Position numbers and translations under genes: made by a program. Shown piece by piece: positions 8,604 through 11,453 of a DNA stretch of 11,453 bases. The DNA lies in NCBI RefSeq assembly GCF_937874145.1, contig NZ_CALNBI010000150.1:1-11453 (forward strand). The letters are read 5' to 3'. Every line of letters begins with the position of its first letter. Position 1 is the stretch's first letter. The notes under the pieces were generated by a model that searched no databases, was not told the origin of the DNA, and worked only from the letters and a program-made list of their open reading frames with translations. The DNA is from an uncultured Chitinophaga sp. (GTDB taxonomy: Bacteria > Bacteroidota > Bacteroidia > Chitinophagales > Chitinophagaceae).

Positions 8604-8639
8604 CCTGTTTTTCCTTTTTATTGCTGATGGAAAAACGGG
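8604..8639. other. Long imperfect inverted repeat downstream of the lipoprotein gene
   Basis: CCTGTTTTTCC (8604-8614) and GGAAAAACGGG (8629-8639) pair over 11 positions with one mismatch, which is a G-U pair in one RNA polarity. The loop is 14 nt. It lies 64 bp past the stop of the 202-aa lipoprotein gene, where a transcript end is expected. The T-run is inside the stem rather than after it, so it is not a textbook intrinsic terminator. It could instead stabilise the 3' end of the transcript. Confidence 0.35.
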
Positions 8640-8659
8640 TGCGTTGCCGCCGCAGGCGG
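8631..8659 (-). terminator. Weak candidate terminator of the 202-aa lipoprotein gene
   Basis: Read on the minus strand, a GC-only stem CCGCC-TGC-GGCGG (8659-8647) is followed after 11 nt by five T (8635-8631). The position, about 45 bp past the stop codon, is right for a terminator. The stem is only five pairs and the T-run is displaced, so the call is weak. The T-run also belongs to the neighbouring inverted repeat (8604-8639), so the two structures would compete. Confidence 0.25.
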
Positions 8660-8702
8660 ATGTTTTGCGAGATAACGGGGAAACCTATACGATAAGTTGG
8701 CG

Positions 8703-9311
8703 TTACGGCTTCGCGCCTGCCCGTACCGCGTTAGGATGGAACGGCAGGTAGGATGCGGAAGGATCGGCGCCGGGCGCGTGCAGGATCAAGCCGGTGCAGA
8801 ACATTTTCTGGTTGACTTCAAAAGATATCCCCTCCGGCGCGGTAAGCACCCGGATGGTATCCGGCCCGTCCTGGTACCAGGCCGTTTGTGTAAGGTCGAA
8901 GCTGCGCGTGAGGTCGGCGAGGGCGGCGCCGGAACCGGCCTTGCCGGAAGTCCGGTAGCCAGGCAGCGTAGTGCGGAACATCCGGATGCGGGCGGTATCT
9001 TCGACGCCCATATTCCGTTCGGTGTACAAGGCCGTCTGGTATCCTTTGGTTTTCCAGATGGCGAGCGCTTTGCCCATGGCGGCATCGCCGCTGTCGGCCT
9101 TGCCCATCCGGGCGAAGAAAGGCCCTGCATCCGCGCCCAGCTTCACGTCTCCTGCTGCCACTCCCGGCTCTACCAGGCTGTCGGTCGGAATATTCTCCAC
9201 TACCACAGAATCGGTTACCGGCGGCACGGCATCGGCGTTATTGGTGTTGGGACCCGCATGGCAGGCGGCGGCCAGCACGGCCAGGGCGAGGAATGGCTGG
9301 AGGTTTTTCAT
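8703..9311 (-). CDS. Hypothetical lipoprotein, possible tandem SmpA/BLIP-like fold
   Basis: A 202-aa protein with a lipoprotein signal (MKNLQPFLALAVLAAAC, acylated Cys 17), a low-complexity Asn/Pro/Thr/Val linker to about residue 52, and a globular part. Two stretches, about 55-118 (VKLGADAGPFFARMGKADSG) and about 122-180 (TIRVLTAPEGISFEVNQ then GLILHAPG), resemble the pattern of small SmpA/BLIP-like repeats: a glycine-led helix with LG-spacing followed by strands ending in a gIxF motif. This is a loose resemblance, not an assignment. The start at 9311 gives the lipobox directly. It lies 28 bp downstream of the 80-aa gene on the same strand and may share its transcript. It would be anchored in the envelope facing the periplasm or surface. 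Function unknown. Confidence 0.82.
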   Translation of the reverse strand: MKNLQPFLALAVLAAACHAGPNTNNADAVPPVTDSVVVENIPTDSLVEPGVAAGDVKLGADAGPFFARMGKADSGDAAMGKALAIWKTKGYQTALYTERNMGVEDTARIRMFRTTLPGYRTSGKAGSGAALADLTRSFDLTQTAWYQDGPDTIRVLTAPEGISFEVNQKMFCTGLILHAPGADPSASYLPFHPNAVRAGAKP

Positions 9312-9320
9312 GAAAGAAAA

Positions 9321-9338
9321 GGCAGCAAGAATCCTGCC
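9321..9338 (-). terminator. Small hairpin plus pyrimidine run between the two minus-strand genes
   Basis: GGCAG and CTGCC (9334-9338 and 9321-9325) form a five-pair stem with an 8-nt loop. On the minus strand it is followed directly by TTTTCTTTC, leading into the lipoprotein start codon at 9311. It occupies nearly the whole 28-bp gap after the 80-aa gene. It could act as a partial terminator or attenuator that lowers expression of the second gene, but the stem is short and the T-run interrupted. Confidence 0.25.
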
Positions 9339-9339
9339 A

Positions 9340-9582
9340 TCAACACATCCCGAAAAGCTTCTTCTTGAAATTGATGACCGAAGGCCCCTCCGTACATCCG
9401 CCTACATCTTTGACATGTGCATCACCCGGGCGATGACCGATGATCCATTGGCCAGTAGGCACATGTTTCATGATAATTCCTGCATCGATCACGCTGCCTT
9501 TCTTACCGGACAAAGCGCCCCCGTCCGGCGGGCGCTGTTCCTTTACCGGCAACAGCAACAGCAACGATAAGGCGAAATGCAT
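9340..9582 (-). CDS. Small hypothetical protein, 80 aa, possibly secreted
   Basis: Not recognised. The N-terminus MHFALSLLLLLPVKEQ is hydrophobic like a short signal peptide but lacks a clear basic n-region and a standard cleavage site. The rest is charged, glycine-rich and protein-like (KHVPTGQWIIGHRPGDAHVK, then DVGGCTEGPSVINF, KKKLFGMC), with two cysteines at residues 62 and 80, the last residue. Third codon positions are moderately GC-rich, in keeping with coding sequence. An exact TAnnTTTG promoter element lies 14 bp before the start codon. It is the upstream member of a likely two-gene unit with the 202-aa lipoprotein. The main doubt is size: a chance frame of this length is possible in GC-rich DNA. 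Confidence 0.55.
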   Translation of the reverse strand: MHFALSLLLLLPVKEQRPPDGGALSGKKGSVIDAGIIMKHVPTGQWIIGHRPGDAHVKDVGGCTEGPSVINFKKKLFGMC

Positions 9583-9596
9583 GGGGTGCGTTTTAT

Positions 9597-9604
9597 CAAA
9601 TATA
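9597..9604 (-). promoter_or_regulatory. Bacteroidota-type -7 promoter element
   Basis: Read on the minus strand the bases are TATATTTG, an exact match to the Bacteroidota -7 consensus TAnnTTTG. It lies 14 bp before the ATG at 9582, implying a very short leader. No TTTG-type -33 element is seen at the usual 19-21 bp upstream. A GC-rich palindrome GCCCG-G-CGGGC (9623-9633) lies about 20 bp upstream, between this promoter and the divergent ZU5 gene, and could be an operator. Confidence 0.5.
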
Positions 9605-9758
9605 CAAATTCCCGCCTTTCCCGCCCGGCGGGCTTATCCGTCCGTTACGGCCGGAATCGGGAGGCTTCGGCAAGCCAATCCGCCATCCCGGTCAAAGCGC
9701 TATCGAATTCACCAACTGCGCCTGCTAACTTCGTTTCCCGGAACCAATGCACACCCCA

Positions 9759-11150
9759 ATGAAATACCATGTACTATGGGCCTTCGCGCTCTTATCCCTT
9801 TCCGCCTGTTCTAAAAAATCGAAAAAAGACCAGCCCGAACCGGACAAACCGGCCGCTGTAACCGGCAAACCTTTCACCACGGCCAAAGGCGCCGCGGCCG
9901 GGCAAGTTGCCTGGGCCAATATCGGCGCGGCGGGCGGTACCCTGCAGTCGACGGACGACAACGTCACGCTCACCGTACCCGCCGGCGCGGTGGCTGCCGA
10001 CCGAACATTCCGCATCCAGGCGGTATCCAATACCCTCCGGCCCGACAAGCCCCTGCTGGCCTACCGTATTCTCCCGGAAGACGTGACGTTCACCAAACCC
10101 GTCACCGTTACCCTGAAATACAACCCCCAGGAGCTGACGCCCGGCGCGGAAGATATGCTCATGCTCGCCTACCAGGACGCCAACGGCACCTGGAAGCCCA
10201 TGGCCACGAAGCTGGACAAGACCAACCACACCGTCACCGCTACCATGACCCACTTCTGCGACATCGCTTTTTACGAGGTGTACGAGCTGTTTGCGGCCAG
10301 GACAGAGCTCGCGGCCGGGCAGGAAGTGGCTTTGCGCTGCGGGGTGCAGGAGATCAGCCCCAACCAGGACTCGTTGCTGGCGCCATTGCAGCACCCTGTC
10401 GACGATGCCGGTTTCGGCCGCCTGGCCACCAGCCAATACGCCATGCTGCACGAAAAATACGCCGGGCGCATCTCCGGGTGGAAGGTGCTGAACGGGCCGG
10501 GAACGGTTACCGCCCAGCGGAACCCGCATGGCCTGGAAGCCAATGCTGTCTACAAAGCCCCGGCTACGGTGGCCGCGCCTTCGCATGCCGAGGTGGAAGT
10601 AACGCTGGAAGGGCTCCCCGGCATTAAAGACCCTTCCGCTCCGGACGGCGTCCGCAAGCCGGGCAAATTGGTGCTGCGGAAGCGGCTGGACCTGGTGCCG
10701 TCCGAAGGCTATACATTCATGAAAATCGTTATCAATGGCGTAGAAACTCTTATCTCGCCCCAGCAGCCCATGTATGCGGAATATGATCCCACGGCGTTCG
10801 CGCTGTTCGAAGCGGGCGTGAACGGGGGCGTCAGCTGCAAACTGGTGCTTACGAATCCCCAACCTGGCAGCTGGCCCTGCGGCCCGCAGGACGGCACCGC
10901 CACGGAAGCGTCGGTAGAATTCCATTTCGACCCGGTCTCCTTCGCCCTGTCGAGCTTTTGCCAGAACGTAGACGGCCGCCAGGTGACGCGGTACACCGGC
11001 GGACAGCTGGAGATCACCAAAGTGGGCAACGCCGGCGAGCCGATCGAGGGCACGTTCTCCGGGAATGTGTTCCGGGAGATCAGCTCTGTCAATTGCACCT
11101 TCCAGGAGTACGAGCTGCGGGTCACCTTTCGTTTCCTGAGGAATTCCTGA
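9759..11150 (+). CDS. ZU5-domain surface or periplasmic lipoprotein
   Basis: A lipoprotein of 463 aa from the Met at 9759; a Met at 9747 would add four residues. The later start gives a standard lipoprotein signal, MKYHVLWAFALLSLSAC, with acylated Cys 17 followed by a Lys-rich stretch and a Pro/Asp linker. Residues about 55-165 match a ZU5 domain: GAAGGTLQSTDDNVTLTVPA then GAVAADRTFRI, with VTLKYNP and a TMTHFCDIAF end. Residues about 235-310 look Ig-like (GPGTVTAQRNP, ANAVYKAPATVAAPSHAEVE). The C-terminal part (about 311-463) contains GGQLEITKVGNAGEPIEGTF and SGNVF, as in beta-rich domains of other Bacteroidota lipoproteins. Six cysteines after the lipid Cys could form disulfides. ZU5 domains usually act in protein-protein contacts; the role here is unknown. 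It is monocistronic, ended by a strong terminator. Confidence 0.9.
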   Translation: MKYHVLWAFALLSLSACSKKSKKDQPEPDKPAAVTGKPFTTAKGAAAGQVAWANIGAAGGTLQSTDDNVTLTVPAGAVAADRTFRIQAVSNTLRPDKPLLAYRILPEDVTFTKPVTVTLKYNPQELTPGAEDMLMLAYQDANGTWKPMATKLDKTNHTVTATMTHFCDIAFYEVYELFAARTELAAGQEVALRCGVQEISPNQDSLLAPLQHPVDDAGFGRLATSQYAMLHEKYAGRISGWKVLNGPGTVTAQRNPHGLEANAVYKAPATVAAPSHAEVEVTLEGLPGIKDPSAPDGVRKPGKLVLRKRLDLVPSEGYTFMKIVINGVETLISPQQPMYAEYDPTAFALFEAGVNGGVSCKLVLTNPQPGSWPCGPQDGTATEASVEFHFDPVSFALSSFCQNVDGRQVTRYTGGQLEITKVGNAGEPIEGTFSGNVFREISSVNCTFQEYELRVTFRFLRNS

Positions 11151-11173
11151 TATATTTACCTGCAACTGTAACG

Positions 11174-11205
11174 AAGCGGCTCCCGGGCATGGGGGCCGCT
11201 TTTTT
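11174..11205 (+). terminator. Rho-independent terminator after the ZU5 lipoprotein gene
   Basis: An 11-pair stem AAGCGGCTCCC/GGGGGCCGCTT with one T-G wobble (11174-11184 and 11191-11201) encloses a six-base loop. A run of six T follows (11200-11205). It begins 23 bp after the stop codon at 11150, as expected for this gene, and separates it from the acyltransferase gene downstream. Confidence 0.9.
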
Positions 11206-11277
11206 CATGTTCATGCGGTTCGTCAAACCAGGGCTGCGGATGGTCAACCAGGGGCGGTGCGGGTGCCGGGAAGCCAA

Positions 11278-11285
11278 TATGTTTG
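11278..11285 (+). promoter_or_regulatory. Bacteroidota-type -7 promoter element for the acyltransferase gene
   Basis: TATGTTTG is an exact match to the -7 consensus TAnnTTTG. It lies 21 bp before the ATG at 11307 and after the terminator, so the acyltransferase gene probably has its own promoter with a short leader. No -33 TTTG is visible at the normal spacing. Confidence 0.5.
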
Positions 11286-11306
11286 TATCCTAAAACTTCC
11301 CTCGAA

Positions 11307-11453
11307 ATGGAAACATCCACCCGCCAAAGTTACCTCGACTGGCTCCGCGTAGCCGCCATCGCCGGGGTGCTGCTGTACCACGCCGAACCCGATGTGCTGG
11401 GCACGCCCTTTTATGTGATGGAGCGGGTGCCCGGGCGGGTCTTCAACGACAAC
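11307..11453 (+). CDS. Acyltransferase-3 family membrane protein, N-terminal 49 residues (runs off the right edge)
   Basis: Only the first 49 codons lie in the window. METSTRQSYLDWLRVAAIAG followed by VLLYHAEPDV matches the start of acyltransferase-3 (OafA/OpgC-like) proteins: a short cytoplasmic lead, a DWLR motif, then the first membrane helix. The Arg at 14 and His at 25 fit the R-X10-H motif conserved in the first helix of this family. These integral inner-membrane enzymes usually O-acylate sugars of surface polysaccharides, lipids or periplasmic glucans. The acceptor cannot be told from this fragment. The start is supported by the -7 element at 11278-11285. The remaining membrane helices lie beyond the edge. 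Confidence 0.8.
   Translation, partial: METSTRQSYLDWLRVAAIAGVLLYHAEPDVLGTPFYVMERVPGRVFNDN

Larger units (their letters stand above)
8160..8702. other. Intergenic region upstream of the PUL (543 bp, no convincing gene)
   Basis: No reading frame with coding character and no tRNA or rRNA is seen here. The stretch is more AT-rich and mixed than its surroundings. It lies between the start of the PUL's first gene (8159) and the end of the 202-aa lipoprotein gene (8703), so it should hold the PUL promoter and 5' leader and the 3' end of the lipoprotein transcript. It contains a perfect 6-bp inverted repeat CGACAG/CTGTCG (8261-8266 and 8293-8298), a 22-bp-spaced direct repeat, a hairpin at 8502-8523, a long inverted repeat at 8604-8639, and a run of eight T near 8544-8551. 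A TAnnTTTG box serving the PUL was not found; the nearest is CAGATTTG on the minus strand (8238-8231), one base off. Confidence 0.75.

Noticed and set aside
8160..8702. A possible hidden small gene, tRNA or CRISPR-like array in the long intergenic stretch.
   Set aside because: No cloverleaf, no regular repeat-spacer pattern and no convincing short coding frame were found on either strand. The repeats present are two copies only.
8697..9368. A 223-codon plus-strand open frame opposite the 202-aa lipoprotein.
   Set aside because: The minus-strand frame has a lipoprotein signal and coherent protein sequence. The plus-strand product looks like an antisense shadow.
9792..11165. A 457-codon minus-strand open frame opposite the ZU5 lipoprotein gene.
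   Set aside because: The plus-strand protein has a lipobox, a ZU5 domain and a matching terminator. The antisense product has none of these and is rich in R, G, H and V.

Overview
The window looks like chromosomal DNA from a GC-rich Bacteroidota, most likely a Chitinophaga-type member of the Chitinophagaceae. This rests on SusC/SusD outer-membrane pairs, Sec and lipoprotein signal peptides typical of the phylum, weak or absent Shine-Dalgarno sites, and two exact matches to the Bacteroidota -7 promoter element TAnnTTTG. The taxonomic call is inference from gene content and protein style. No RNA gene, CRISPR array, transposase or integrase is visible.

Positions 1-8159, minus strand, form one polysaccharide utilisation locus (PUL). 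In transcription order it holds a secreted GH71/GH99-like protein with a C-terminal CBM9-like domain (8159-6396), a complete SusC-type TonB-dependent transporter (6340-3167), its SusD-type binding lipoprotein (3147-1252), and a second, divergent SusC-type transporter that runs off the left edge (1224-1). The gaps are 55, 19 and 27 bp, so the four genes are probably co-transcribed. The enzyme would act on a glycan outside the cell or in the periplasm, SusD would capture fragments, and the SusC barrels would import them using TonB energy. The substrate cannot be read from the sequence. The enzyme's signature motif departs from the canonical GH99 motif. No PUL regulator lies in the window.

Positions 8160-8702 are a gene-free stretch that probably holds the PUL promoter and leader. 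It contains a 14-nt direct repeat spaced 22 bp apart and several inverted repeats. Next, on the minus strand, come a 202-aa lipoprotein (9311-8703) and, just upstream of it, a small 80-aa protein (9582-9340) with a good -7 promoter match.

Divergent from these, on the plus strand, are a ZU5-domain lipoprotein (9759-11150) ending at a strong intrinsic terminator, and the first 49 codons of an acyltransferase-3 family membrane protein (from 11307) with its own -7 element. These genes show no obvious functional link to the PUL.
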